Counted from the first letter of the stretch, positions 9,073 through 17,314 are shown. The stretch is 64,000 bases of DNA from Nitrosomonas marina (GCF_900110145.1 NZ_FOCP01000010.1:53809-117808), one strand, 5' to 3'. A program made the numbers and translations. Notes: generated by a model not told the origin, from the letters alone.

Positions 9073-9497
9073 AACTATCCGCGCAATATCCGTTTAATCT
9101 TTTAACAAGTTCAATAACCTTCTCACGTGACAGGCAAGGCGGTCTTCGCAGCATGCTCGACATCAAGCTGTCGCAAACAGTCTTATTCGTTCATGCAATT
9201 GCGAAATAAACCTTGCCGGTATTCACTGGAGTTGAGCTGATGACGTTAAAGGCGAAATCGGCAACATTCTGAATACGAGAATCAAACAAGCGAATGCAAA
9301 ACATGACGCACTCCCGTATATATAATAAGCCACGTGAATCCCCCCATGTGCTTACAGTGTTGATTGCCGAAATAACACCATTAAAAAATAGACTGGTCAC
9401 CAGCCCGGATTCTGATAAACACACCATATCTGGTATTTATTTACCGGACTCGGGCTGGCGCATCCCAGTTAGAGAAAAATTATGAATGTTTTTTGTT
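9073..9497. other. Gap with an imperfect inverted repeat, no gene seen
   Basis: Between the degenerate regulator and the sbtA 3' end. A roughly 30-base imperfect inverted repeat flanks 9391-9475, with the core CCAGCCCG at 9400-9407 and CGGGCTGG at 9451-9458. Short open frames on both strands lack ribosome sites. It could be a worn miniature element. Confidence 0.35.
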
Positions 9498-9582
9498 TCT
9501 TTGGGTCGCAGGCAACGCAGGTAAACCAGTTAATTTACCCACCTTGCCTGAACTAGCATGTCTCAATAAACCGACCCAAAGA
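9498..9582. repeat. Two-level stem-loop just 3' of sbtA
   Basis: Outer arms TCTTTGGGTCG (9498-9508) and its perfect complement (9572-9582) enclose CAGGCAA (9509-9515)/TTGCCTG (9544-9550) and an inner GGTAAA (9520-9525)/TTTACC (9534-9539). There is no T-run on either side, so it is not a standard intrinsic terminator. It starts four bases after the sbtA stop codon. It may stabilise the mRNA 3' end or be a small repeat element. Confidence 0.5.
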
Positions 9583-9585
9583 TGA

Positions 9586-10692
9586 CTATGCCACCGGAAT
9601 CAATGTAGTCAATGCGGTAGCAAATAATATGTAAATTGGAATTCCTATGGTTACGTTATAGGTAAACGTCAACCCCAGAGAAGCCGCCAGCGGCAATGTA
9701 GGACTTGCTTCGGGTATGGCCATACGTTGTACGGCGGGAACCGCTATATATGACGCTGCGCCACACAGAACCGCAAAAAGTACGTAAGTTCCAATCTCAA
9801 ACGGATGTCCAATCAACAAACTATAAGAATGGGCAACCAGTATTCCGAAGGTTGCAAAGATATTGGGCGCAATTATTCCAAACGCCACGAAACCTGGCCC
9901 GCCAAGCTTCAAATCTTTTAGACGTGAGCAGGCTGTAATGCCCATTTCCAAAAGGAAGAGAGACAAGACTCCCTGGAACAGTACAATAAAGAACTGATCA
10001 TTTGCCTCGGTTACTTTTACGCCCTGCATTCTGGAGATAAATCCAATCAAAATGCCTCCAAACAACAAAAACAGGCCAGGATTGAAGAAAATCTCGTGTA
10101 AAACCTTTTTGCTGAGTATCCCGTTCCCGTTTGAATCACCATTTCTTTTACTGGAAGGATTGTAACCAGGTTCCCCAGGTAAATTGCCCGCTTCATCCAT
10201 TTCTCCCGAATGACGGGCTTTTGATACCAGATAAAGAGCAACTAGACAGCCAGGTATTTCCATGATGGCAAGCATCACCGGCATATAGGCTGCAAATGCG
10301 ATATTCGCGGCGACAAGTACACCGACACAGGTGACAAACGTACCTGCTGAATCCGACCCGTAATAACCGGCTACAGTCGCGGCATCAATTTTCCGTAAAC
10401 GCGTTACTCTACGCAACGCATAATATGCCACTAATGCAATAATCGTGTTTGTCACGAAACCGATTGCCATAAATCCCAGTGCAAGCTGAAAATCATCCGC
10501 GGTAAGCTCTGCTAGCTCCTCACCGCCATGCCAGCCAATTGCAATGAGCAGATAAATGGTAATTCCTTTATAGAGCGCCGGCGGAAACTCCAACGGTACT
10601 TTTAACAAGGGAATCAAGAACCCCAGATAAAAAAACAATAACAACGGTTTAAACAAGTTATTCATGAAATTGGTGATAAATTCCTCTAACAT
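9586..10692 (-). CDS. sbtA: SbtA-type sodium-dependent bicarbonate transporter
   Basis: A 368-residue inner-membrane protein with about ten hydrophobic segments in two halves, split by a polar loop rich in Gly/Asn/Ser (near residues 165-195). The conserved GYYGSDSAGTFVTC segment and the symmetric SYIAVPAVQRMAIPEASP segment in the second half match the Sbt_1 family. In cyanobacteria SbtA imports bicarbonate with sodium for carbon fixation and is gated by the PII-like SbtB. AAGGAG precedes the ATG. A perfect triple GTTAAA array lies about 180 bases upstream. The broken PII-like gene at 12.4 kb may be its former partner. Confidence 0.88.
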   Translation of the reverse strand: MLEEFITNFMNNLFKPLLLFFYLGFLIPLLKVPLEFPPALYKGITIYLLIAIGWHGGEELAELTADDFQLALGFMAIGFVTNTIIALVAYYALRRVTRLRKIDAATVAGYYGSDSAGTFVTCVGVLVAANIAFAAYMPVMLAIMEIPGCLVALYLVSKARHSGEMDEAGNLPGEPGYNPSSKRNGDSNGNGILSKKVLHEIFFNPGLFLLFGGILIGFISRMQGVKVTEANDQFFIVLFQGVLSLFLLEMGITACSRLKDLKLGGPGFVAFGIIAPNIFATFGILVAHSYSLLIGHPFEIGTYVLFAVLCGAASYIAVPAVQRMAIPEASPTLPLAASLGLTFTYNVTIGIPIYILFATALTTLIPVA

Positions 10693-10875
10693 TTGCTTTA
10701 CTCCTTATGCTAACGTTATGCTAAATTTTTGCACCCGAAACCTCGGATTGAGAAATCGCAAAAGCGTCAAGGACAACAAACGTGCATCCGGCAAATCACG
10801 GACCCTATTCAAAAAAGTTCTGACTCTGCTGCGTTTTCCTCATTTGCATACTAATAATGCACTTGTCAGTAAAGC
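10693..10875. other. sbtA leader and promoter region
   Basis: A -10-like CATTAT (minus strand, 10854-10859) is followed by a long AT-rich leader to the sbtA ribosome site. No gene is visible. Confidence 0.35.
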
Positions 10876-10903
10876 GTTAAACCTCCGTTAAACAAATGTT
10901 AAA
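10876..10903. promoter_or_regulatory. GTTAAA operator array before sbtA
   Basis: The clearest copy: three identical GTTAAA half-sites at 10876, 10887 and 10898, each exactly 11 bases from the last. It faces the minus-strand gene in the same orientation as at the other sites. Confidence 0.7.
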
Positions 10904-11291
10904 AGCGCTGCCAAACGTTACCTACCAAAACAATTTTCAAGATTTTTTAGCTACTCAATTGAAAGCAACAGTCTTTTTAATATTAATCAACTGGTCCAAG
11001 CTTTTTTTGAAACCTCTTTCTCTCCCAGACCGGTCAAAATCCAGACCAGCGATAGTCTCAAGCGGTTTTATTTGGGAATAGTTCAGACTGGCTACACAGA
11101 CATGGGCCGAATATCGCCCCCCGGTCGTCCATACAATCCATACTTGCTGATATAAACAATAATATTGTACAGGCGGCAATTGACAAGTTGCTCGGAAAGA
11201 CGCTATAAACAGCTCGCTATAGTTTGATAAATTTGATTCAAATGAAATGATTCAGTGAACGGCATTTTACATACACGTTATTTTTACACAG
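10904..11291. other. AT-rich gap, nothing recognised
   Basis: Between the sbtA operator and the 3' end of the lipoprotein gene. Only short open frames without ribosome sites. Confidence 0.4.
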
Positions 11292-11723
11292 TTACTGCCA
11301 CCCGGTGACTTCATAGCCTCTCTCAAGTAAACAGCGGTTCACGAAATTGATATAAGCCTGGTTGGGCTGTGACGGTCCGGCTGCATAGAAAATGCCTCTG
11401 AGCAACCCCCATACCGCACCACTGGCTGCTCCAACCATCGAGCCTGTGCCAGCAGAGCCTGTAATAGCACCGCCAACTGCACCGCTAGCGGCGCCGACAC
11501 CAGCACCCATAGCTGTGTTGGCGGCCACATTACCGGCTGCGCTGCTTCCTCCACGCGCACCCGCCGATTCCGCCATTTGTCTGCAATATGCAATGTCCTG
11601 TTCTGCAACCTGGTTGCCAACAGATTGATAATGGGTGTTCGGGTATAAAACCGGCCCTGTACCGGCACATGCTGACAGCCAGAACACAACTGCACCCGTC
11701 ATTAATGTTTTCAAAGCTTTCAT
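11292..11723 (-). CDS. Glycine-zipper lipoprotein
   Basis: 143 residues. The N-terminus MKALKTLMTGAVVFWLSAC ends in a lipobox with Cys19, so it should be lipidated in the envelope. Residues about 58-108 form a glycine zipper of Gly/Ala repeats (AMGAGVGAASGAVGGAITG), a membrane-inserting motif. Two further Cys (in YCRQ and NRCLL) could pair. GGAG stands before the ATG. The gene is alone on its transcript. A structural or osmotic-stress role is usual for such proteins but nothing specific can be said. Confidence 0.75.
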   Translation of the reverse strand: MKALKTLMTGAVVFWLSACAGTGPVLYPNTHYQSVGNQVAEQDIAYCRQMAESAGARGGSSAAGNVAANTAMGAGVGAASGAVGGAITGSAGTGSMVGAASGAVWGLLRGIFYAAGPSQPNQAYINFVNRCLLERGYEVTGWQ

Positions 11724-11990
11724 TGGATTATTTTTCTCCTTTCTTTGCAGTTATGTTTTTTAGACCCTTATAAACAGGAAAAATTTGTTAACCATGCATG
11801 CTGCAGAAGTCTGAATCATATTTCTCAAAAGAACAGAGCCACAATGAAACACAAACGACGGTTCTATATTCAACGACAAATAACGAAAAGCGCTGAAAAG
11901 AAGCTGTTGTATTACTCGTTCACAGATAGTCACTCACCTGACCGGCTATCGAAAAACTTAAGGCATGACTGATACAACGTTAAAAAATGA
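11724..11990. other. Gap before the decayed porin leader, nothing recognised
   Basis: Promoter region of the lipoprotein at its left end; no other gene or repeat seen. Confidence 0.35.
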
Positions 11991-11994
11991 TTCG

Positions 11995-12310
11995 ATATTG
12001 ATTCTTTTTTAATCTTGTTTTAACAGTCCCATCACAACCAGGCAGATAGGATTACAGCAAAATCTCAAATAAGCAGAACACACTGTTCTGATATTTTGAT
12101 GATTTCATAACCTGCTTTATCAATACCATTTATGTTAAACAGAGACTGAAGCAAGGGTCTCGAATGTTTTAGAAATCGAAGGGAGGTAAACGGATGCCAA
12201 AAATATCAGACTGAATTTTTCATTGCACCATTTGACCATGTGTTGCCACCATTTTTTATGCAGGGTTGATGGCGCTGGTCATTTTCCAGAAAACATACAG
12301 CTTCTGCTGT
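11995..12310 (+). pseudogene. Decayed copy of the porin 1 promoter and gene start
   Basis: From 11995 to about 12070 the plus strand matches the minus-strand promoter of porin 1: TCTTGTTTTAACAGTCCCAT here against CCTTGTTTTAACAATCCCAT there. Before the ATG at 12194 stands GGGAGGTAAACGG, close to porin 1's GGGAGGAGAACGG. The first codons are M-P-K-I-S-D-stop against porin 1's M-L-K-Q-F-D-W; the Trp TGG has become TGA. Weaker matching continues for roughly 100 bases, after which similarity is lost. So the regulatory region and gene start were duplicated in inverted orientation about 7.3 kb away and then decayed. Confidence 0.65.
12008..12035. promoter_or_regulatory. GTTAAA-type operator array in the duplicated leader
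   Basis: On the plus strand TTTAAT (12008) and TTTAAC (12019) are 11 bases apart, with CATCAC (12030) in the third position; read on the minus strand these are the same half-sites as before porin 1. It would drive transcription rightward towards the PII-like gene. A -10-like TAGGAT corresponds to TAGTAT of porin 1. Confidence 0.5.
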
Positions 12311-12386
12311 ACGGAAAATATGATTCTATCATGTCCCCGGTGGAAAATCGTGCCAGAAGTTTGACTAAAATACTACGAGGGAAAAT

Positions 12387-12704
12387 ATGGACTCAACAAT
12401 ATCTTTGAAACGAATCGAAATCATCCTAGATGCTGGAAAGCTATAAGATCTCATCAGTCTGTTAGAGGAAGCTGGAACCAGAGGATACACAGTACTAAGT
12501 AAAGCAAGCGGTCTGGGTTTGCGAGGCACGCGCAGTCCAAACAACGTTGTATGGGATGAAGGAAATACGATTGTCATTCTGGCCTGTAAAGAAGACCAGG
12601 CCTCCAGAATTGTTCAAGCATTGCATCCGAAGCTGAAGAAGTTTGGTGGTATGTGTCTGATTTCGGATTGTGAATGGGTAGAAGGGCCTCCCATTTCTTA
12701 CTAA
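12387..12704 (+). pseudogene. PII-like signalling protein gene with an in-frame TAA
   Basis: The frame reads MDSTISLKRIEIILDAGKL, stop, then DLISLLEEAGTRGYTVLSKA and on to ISDCEWVEGP: a PII-superfamily protein (ferredoxin-like fold, two beta-alpha-beta units) of about 105 residues, with no canonical T-loop tyrosine site. The TAA at 12444-12446 is codon 20, in the first helix. The rest is intact, and a TTG at 12519 is the only near start after it. PII-like SbtB or CPII proteins regulate bicarbonate carriers; sbtA lies 1.7 kb away and shares the operator array. Loss is likely recent, unless the stop is read through or is a sequencing error. Confidence 0.7.
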
Positions 12705-12732
12705 ACGTAAATAAAATCGAAACAAACAGTCA

Positions 12733-12768
12733 GATGTTTGATCTGACAGAGATGTTTGATCTGACAGG
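12733..12768. repeat. Tandem 18-bp duplication
   Basis: AGATGTTTGATCTGACAG occurs twice in a row (12733-12750 and 12751-12768), just after the PII-like gene. Confidence 0.85.
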
Positions 12769-12790
12769 AATGCCGGTTACCCGGCATTCC
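12768..12790. terminator. Hairpin between convergent genes
   Basis: A 10-bp perfect stem GGAATGCCGG/CCGGCATTCC with a very short loop, between the PII-like gene (plus) and porin 2 (minus). T-runs are weak on both sides, so a bidirectional terminator is likely but not certain. Confidence 0.5.
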
Positions 12791-12853
12791 TTATACTGGC
12801 CATCCATCGGCCGCATCAAAAAATCTTCCTAACGGCCAGTCAGGTCAAAAATA

Positions 12854-14620
12854 TCAGAATCTGAAATTATACTGGACATAGAACAGATCAGGGTTGATGC
12901 CCGGTCTCTGATTTTCTATAAAATTACCGGAAAATAATTTCGAGTATCCCACCAGTACGTCATGATGTCGAGCTACATGAATATTGACTAGAAAATCAAT
13001 ACCATCGCCGACATGGCTTCCGGATTGACCAGTCGGGTCACCTAGCAGGGCCACACCACCAGCGTTATATAAAAAATCCCGTTTGTTGGCCAGATAGTAC
13101 CGATGGTATTGGGCCAGAAAGGTCACCCATCGTTTCGGATGCAGTGTCAGCTGAGCGTTAAAATCATGAATGTTCTGCCGGCCGATCAGATCAATATAGC
13201 CCAGATAATAATGACCAAACGGGAACAGCTGATTAAAGGTGTTGACGTTGCCATCCTGTGGATTGCCATCGCCCGAAGCGAAATCGTACCGGAGCCATAG
13301 AATCGGATTCAACGGCATCTGGAAATCATAGCCCAGACCGGTTGCAACAGCAAAAGCGGACACATCCAGATTGGACCATTTGCCGAACTGATACATCCCC
13401 TCAATTTCATACAGAATCTGGTTGTAGTCCCCTACGAGACGACCGCCGAGTGTATGAACATTGGAGTCACCAAGCATCGACGTTCTGCCTTGCGCTGCAC
13501 TTTGTAGAATATCGGTATTCCCTAAAAAGGTACCGCCGACCGGACGATTGTCATTCAAGCTCAAGAAATACAGATCGATCAAATGGTCTTTGTCATGTTT
13601 ATAGGTAGTCCATAAACCGAAAAAGTCGCGCCTTCTGTCCCAGTTGTCAAATTCACCCTTCTCAGTTTTCATCGGACGCACCCAGAACGCATCAATATCC
13701 CATTTTTCGTTACGCCAGAATGATTTGATACCCTGGAAGGTTCTACGGGTATTAGCCCAGTCCAGCGTTGAAATTAACCGCTGTGAACCGAATATTAACT
13801 CCTGCCGCCCGAAACGCATATAAAGCGGACTGTTATAAATGTTACCCACTTTATAATCAGCAAATAAATTCAGAATATCTGTATGGTTCCTGTCGATACC
13901 GAGCGGTGCCAGCTCCGGTCCAAAAGAACGCGCATCTATAAACTCTGCAAATAAACGAAGATTATCCCGATACCATAAATCCGCGTGAAAACGCGTCCGA
14001 ATCAAGTGATAGTCATTATTTCTGCCAGCTGCATTCAAACGGCTGTCTGTCTCATGCATATAGCGGTACCAGAAACTGCCGCCGAAAGAAAGCAACCAGT
14101 CATTTCCCAGGTGGATGCGTTTGACCGGATCAAAAATGTCTTTTTCATGATCCGGATTTTCCAGATATCTGAAATCGATGTCATACGCGGAAGTCGGCAT
14201 CAGCGCAAATGGCGGGTATGGTGATACTGGTCTGGTATCGCGAATGTTACCGGTTATCTGATCCCATAGCGAGTAATACCCTCTTCCGGGATCAGGAAAA
14301 TACTCAGGTTGTACATCCGCAAGCAAATCCAGAACCGAGGCATAACCGGGCCGAGCGGGTGGTTTGGCAAACTTGCCCGGCCTTGGCATAGGTCTGACCG
14401 GCGGCACATTAGCCCAGTCGGATGCAGACCAGTTGGATTCAGCTTCGGCAATTGTATCGGCGCTCGTGCTAACGGTCGCATGCGCATGCCAAACAAGACC
14501 TGACATACCTGCAATAAACGAGCCGAATACCAGCAACCGTTTGGGCAAACTTGTTACCAGGCTGGCTTTTGGTCCGACTAAAAAGGCCTTTAAAAAAACT
14601 GTACGGAAAGGCGATTTCAT
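12854..14620 (-). CDS. AlgE-type outer-membrane porin 2
   Basis: About 588 residues, alginate_exp family, ending VQYNFRF with the terminal Phe of outer-membrane barrels. The ATG at 14620 has AGGAG nine bases before it; a frame from 14662 lacks one. As in porin 1, a basic stretch of about 30 residues precedes the hydrophobic signal core (RLLVFGSFIAGMSGLVWHAHA). Next comes a Pro-rich linker (PPVRPMPRPGKFAKPPARPG), then the barrel with repeated YxRxGRQEL-like strands. Unlike porin 1, its promoter shows no GTTAAA array but a perfect FNR-type site, so the two porins seem to answer different signals. Confidence 0.78.
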   Translation of the reverse strand: MKSPFRTVFLKAFLVGPKASLVTSLPKRLLVFGSFIAGMSGLVWHAHATVSTSADTIAEAESNWSASDWANVPPVRPMPRPGKFAKPPARPGYASVLDLLADVQPEYFPDPGRGYYSLWDQITGNIRDTRPVSPYPPFALMPTSAYDIDFRYLENPDHEKDIFDPVKRIHLGNDWLLSFGGSFWYRYMHETDSRLNAAGRNNDYHLIRTRFHADLWYRDNLRLFAEFIDARSFGPELAPLGIDRNHTDILNLFADYKVGNIYNSPLYMRFGRQELIFGSQRLISTLDWANTRRTFQGIKSFWRNEKWDIDAFWVRPMKTEKGEFDNWDRRRDFFGLWTTYKHDKDHLIDLYFLSLNDNRPVGGTFLGNTDILQSAAQGRTSMLGDSNVHTLGGRLVGDYNQILYEIEGMYQFGKWSNLDVSAFAVATGLGYDFQMPLNPILWLRYDFASGDGNPQDGNVNTFNQLFPFGHYYLGYIDLIGRQNIHDFNAQLTLHPKRWVTFLAQYHRYYLANKRDFLYNAGGVALLGDPTGQSGSHVGDGIDFLVNIHVARHHDVLVGYSKLFSGNFIENQRPGINPDLFYVQYNFRF

Positions 14621-14769
14621 TGAAAAAAAACTCCTGTTGTTAATAATGTCTGAATAGATCATCGGCCCAGGCTGCGTTTTTGAATTGATTCAGGGTTATG
14701 CTTATGCATGTACAGCTCTGAGCATCATCTCTTGTCTGCAGAATAATGATGTATTGGCTTTTTTTTGAT

Positions 14770-14783
14770 TTGATTGAAATCAA
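14770..14783. promoter_or_regulatory. FNR/Anr-type binding site
   Basis: TTGAT-TGAA-ATCAA, a perfect match to the FNR consensus. It is centred at 14776.5. On the minus strand a -10-like TATTCT lies at 14740-14745, putting the centre about 42 bases before the likely start near 14733, the usual place for an FNR-activated promoter. The target would be porin 2. The rest of the gap up to 15128 holds no gene that I can see. Confidence 0.65.
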
Positions 14784-15128
14784 TCACAGATCAAATTATT
14801 GTTTGCGCAGCCAATTTTACCCGAAAGATTACTCAAATTACTTGAATTGATTGATTTTTTATTTGCTGCACAAGATGGATGTGGGGACATTGACGTAATA
14901 CGCACGCACTCGCCGACTAAACTGCTGATATTATTTGTTATATTTCTTCGCACATTTTTTGTTGCATAAATACAACTACCAGATATTAGAAAAATCTCTG
15001 ACAGAACAGGCGAGTGTGGAGAATAACTGACCAAAAATACATTGATCCATCCTCATCAGAGGCTGAACTACGCTTCTCAATGCAACGGCAACCAATATAT
15101 CGCTGCTTGTCTGCAACCCCTATTCCTT

Positions 15129-15989
15129 TCAGTAACTCGGTTTCACTTCCAGGCCGAGTTGTCTGATTTGTTCACAGAATTGATCGAACCAGGATCGTTC
15201 CACGCGCGAGAGCAGCTTCGCCTCTGGCTGGTGAGAAGCCCGCGCGATGCCATAGACCAGCACACCTTTCAAAGGCACACCTTGTTGCAACAGATCTCTC
15301 AGGAAATTCAAATAGGCCCTGACTTCCTCGTCAGACATCGGTTGGCCGTTCAGATTGAACACGCATGTTTGTATCCAGGTGGGACACAGAGACGCCGCAA
15401 GGGTAATATTCGCCTGCACGCGGTTAAGGCTCATTTGCGAGTTGTTTATACGCAAACGACCCTCGCGGGTCGCGCTGTCGAGTTTGAACCAGACTTCGCC
15501 ATTCAGATTCGCCATGCGTCTAAGCCCAGCCTGCACTCGAGGCCTGCTTATCAAACTGCCATTGGTAATCAGCACCAGCTTCAGATGTGGCGGCAGCGGA
15601 AAATCCTTTTTGACGCGTCCGATCAGTTCGATTACTTGTTCGAACTCTTTGGCGCTGGTCGGTTCGCCATTCCCCGACAAAGCGATATCCTGTATGGTCT
15701 GCGCCTCTGGCGGCACCTGTTGCTGCATAAAATCACCCAGGGTCAGTTCATGCAAAAAGCCGCGCAACTCCCGCTCAAGTTTTTCAAGATCAATGGGTGG
15801 CGCTGCGCCTCGCTTTAATTCGGGCACCTGACAATAGATACAACGCCAGTTGCAGGCATTGTTCGGATTCAGATTGATTCCGACCGAGACACCCCCTGCA
15901 CGGCGTGAGACGACCGGGTAGATATAGGTTAAACCAGCCACGTCCCGGCTATGATTTGAGGTATTCAATCGTTTGGATACTCGCTGCAA
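15129..15989 (-). CDS. Radical SAM protein
   Basis: 286 residues. The CNWRCIYC motif (CxxxCxxC, about residues 46-53) binds the [4Fe-4S] cluster that cleaves S-adenosylmethionine; the GNGEPTSA segment is the usual GGE-type SAM contact and KLVLITNGS a later beta strand. The frame begins at a TTG with AGGA upstream; an alternative start further in is possible. It is divergent from queD, 45 bases away. It is longer than QueE and has a different cluster loop, so it is probably not that enzyme. The substrate is unknown. Confidence 0.8.
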   Translation of the reverse strand: MQRVSKRLNTSNHSRDVAGLTYIYPVVSRRAGGVSVGINLNPNNACNWRCIYCQVPELKRGAAPPIDLEKLERELRGFLHELTLGDFMQQQVPPEAQTIQDIALSGNGEPTSAKEFEQVIELIGRVKKDFPLPPHLKLVLITNGSLISRPRVQAGLRRMANLNGEVWFKLDSATREGRLRINNSQMSLNRVQANITLAASLCPTWIQTCVFNLNGQPMSDEEVRAYLNFLRDLLQQGVPLKGVLVYGIARASHQPEAKLLSRVERSWFDQFCEQIRQLGLEVKPSY

Positions 15990-16034
15990 TGATACAATCC
16001 TGCCTGAATAATTTGTATTATAAAAATTGCCTGT

Positions 16035-16484
16035 ATGTTAATTACACGAAAGCTTGAATTCGACGCCGGTCACCGGATATCAACGCACAACAGTCAGTGC
16101 CGCCATCTGCACGGACATCGTTACGTGATTGAAATCACACTGTCTGGTACTATTATCTCCGAGAAAGGCAATGCTCAACAAGGGATGGTGATGGATTTTT
16201 CTGAAGTCAAACGAATTGCCAGTGAGGTACTCATCGATAAATGGGACCATGCCTTTCTTGTGTACTCCGGAGATACGCCCGTCATGCAGTTTCTACAGTC
16301 TCTCAAAGACCACAAAACTGTTGTACTGGATGTGCAGCCGACCGCTGAGAATCTTGCCGTCATTGCTTTCGATATTTTGAATGCAGCCTACCAGGACAAC
16401 TACGGCAACCATCTGCAGCTCGAACACGTGCGCTTATATGAAACGCCAAACTGCTGGGCGGATGCCAGTCGGGCCGTCGATTAG
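16035..16484 (+). CDS. queD: 6-carboxy-5,6,7,8-tetrahydropterin synthase
   Basis: 149 residues of the PTPS/QueD family, second step of queuosine and 7-deazaguanine synthesis, converting dihydroneopterin triphosphate to carboxytetrahydropterin. Zinc ligands are seen as H in DAGHR and the HLHGH motif; the later DVQPTAENLA segment and the ETPNCWA end hold the catalytic Glu and family-specific residues. No ribosome site is obvious in the short divergent region. TatD follows after 41 bases. Confidence 0.92.
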   Translation: MLITRKLEFDAGHRISTHNSQCRHLHGHRYVIEITLSGTIISEKGNAQQGMVMDFSEVKRIASEVLIDKWDHAFLVYSGDTPVMQFLQSLKDHKTVVLDVQPTAENLAVIAFDILNAAYQDNYGNHLQLEHVRLYETPNCWADASRAVD

Positions 16485-16525
16485 TTTCTTTTCCAAACTC
16501 TAACTCATTGTACCAAAGATATTTT

Positions 16526-17314
16526 ATGTTTGTTGATTCACATTGTCATCTTGATTTTCCTGACCTTGCAAGCAATCTGGACGAATTGTTGCGAAATATG
16601 ATTGACAATCAGGTCACGCACGCATTATGCGTCAGCGTCAACTTGACCGATTTTCCGCGTGTCCTGGCGCTCGCGAAAGCCCATGACAATCTTTTTGCAT
16701 CAGTCGGCGTGCACCCTGATTACGAAAACCTCGACGAACCCGACGCCCGGCAACTCGAGCAACTCGCCGACCATCCCAAAGTGATCGCAATCGGGGAAAC
16801 AGGGCTCGATTATTATCGTCTGAAAGGCGATCTGGAATGGCAGCGTGAACGATTCCGTCAACATATCCGGGCTGCCAGAGCTAGCAAAAAACCGTTGATC
16901 ATTCACACCCGCTCCGCCGCAGAAGACACACTGCGTATCATGCGGGAAGAAGCGGCTGATCAGATCGGCGGCGTCATGCACTGCTTTACGGAAAGCTGGG
17001 AAGTCGCTCAACAGGCCATTGAAATGAATTTTTATATTTCCTTTTCAGGCATTGTGACGTTCAAAAATGCTACGGCACTCAAGGACGTTGCCAGAAAAAC
17101 ACCGCTTGACCGGATGTTGATCGAAACCGATTCGCCCTATCTCGCGCCGGTGCCGTACCGCGGCAAACTCAATCAACCGGCGTTTGTTCGTCATGTCGCC
17201 GAAGAAATCGCCCGGCTGCGCGATACCGATCTCGAAGCAGTCGCAACAGCAACGACTGAGAATTTTTTCAGGCTGTTCAAAGCAACCCGGAGTAATTATC
17301 ATACGGTACACTAG
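16526..17314 (+). CDS. tatD: TatD-family metal-dependent hydrolase
   Basis: TIM-barrel deoxyribonuclease/hydrolase. Metal-binding motifs in order: DSHCHLDF at the start, GETGLDYYR, HTRSAAEDT, MHCFTES, and ETDSPYLAP with PYRGKLNQP. I start at the ATG at 16526, which places DSHCHLD at residue 3 as is usual; the frame extends six codons further up. It resembles YcfH/TatD. Members act on DNA 3' ends or on damaged D-amino-acid tRNA, so the precise substrate is left open. Confidence 0.9.
   Translation: MFVDSHCHLDFPDLASNLDELLRNMIDNQVTHALCVSVNLTDFPRVLALAKAHDNLFASVGVHPDYENLDEPDARQLEQLADHPKVIAIGETGLDYYRLKGDLEWQRERFRQHIRAARASKKPLIIHTRSAAEDTLRIMREEAADQIGGVMHCFTESWEVAQQAIEMNFYISFSGIVTFKNATALKDVARKTPLDRMLIETDSPYLAPVPYRGKLNQPAFVRHVAEEIARLRDTDLEAVATATTENFFRLFKATRSNYHTVH

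Noticed and set aside
9092..9106. TTTAAT and TTTTAAC near the start of the degenerate regulator as a further operator array
   Set aside because: The step between the TTAA cores is 8 bases, not 11, so it does not fit the array.
9191..9427. 78-residue open frame on the minus strand
   Set aside because: No ribosome site, no recognisable pattern, and it begins inside an inverted repeat.
9498..9582. Possible tRNA-like cloverleaf
   Set aside because: No TTC arm, no anticodon stem of proper size and no acceptor end; it is a nested hairpin only.
14780..15034. 84-residue open frame on the minus strand
   Set aside because: Low-complexity Asn/Ser content, no ribosome site; it overlaps the FNR site of porin 2.
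15042..15831. Long open frames on the plus strand
   Set aside because: They are the complement of the radical SAM gene, whose CxxxCxxC motif shows the true strand.
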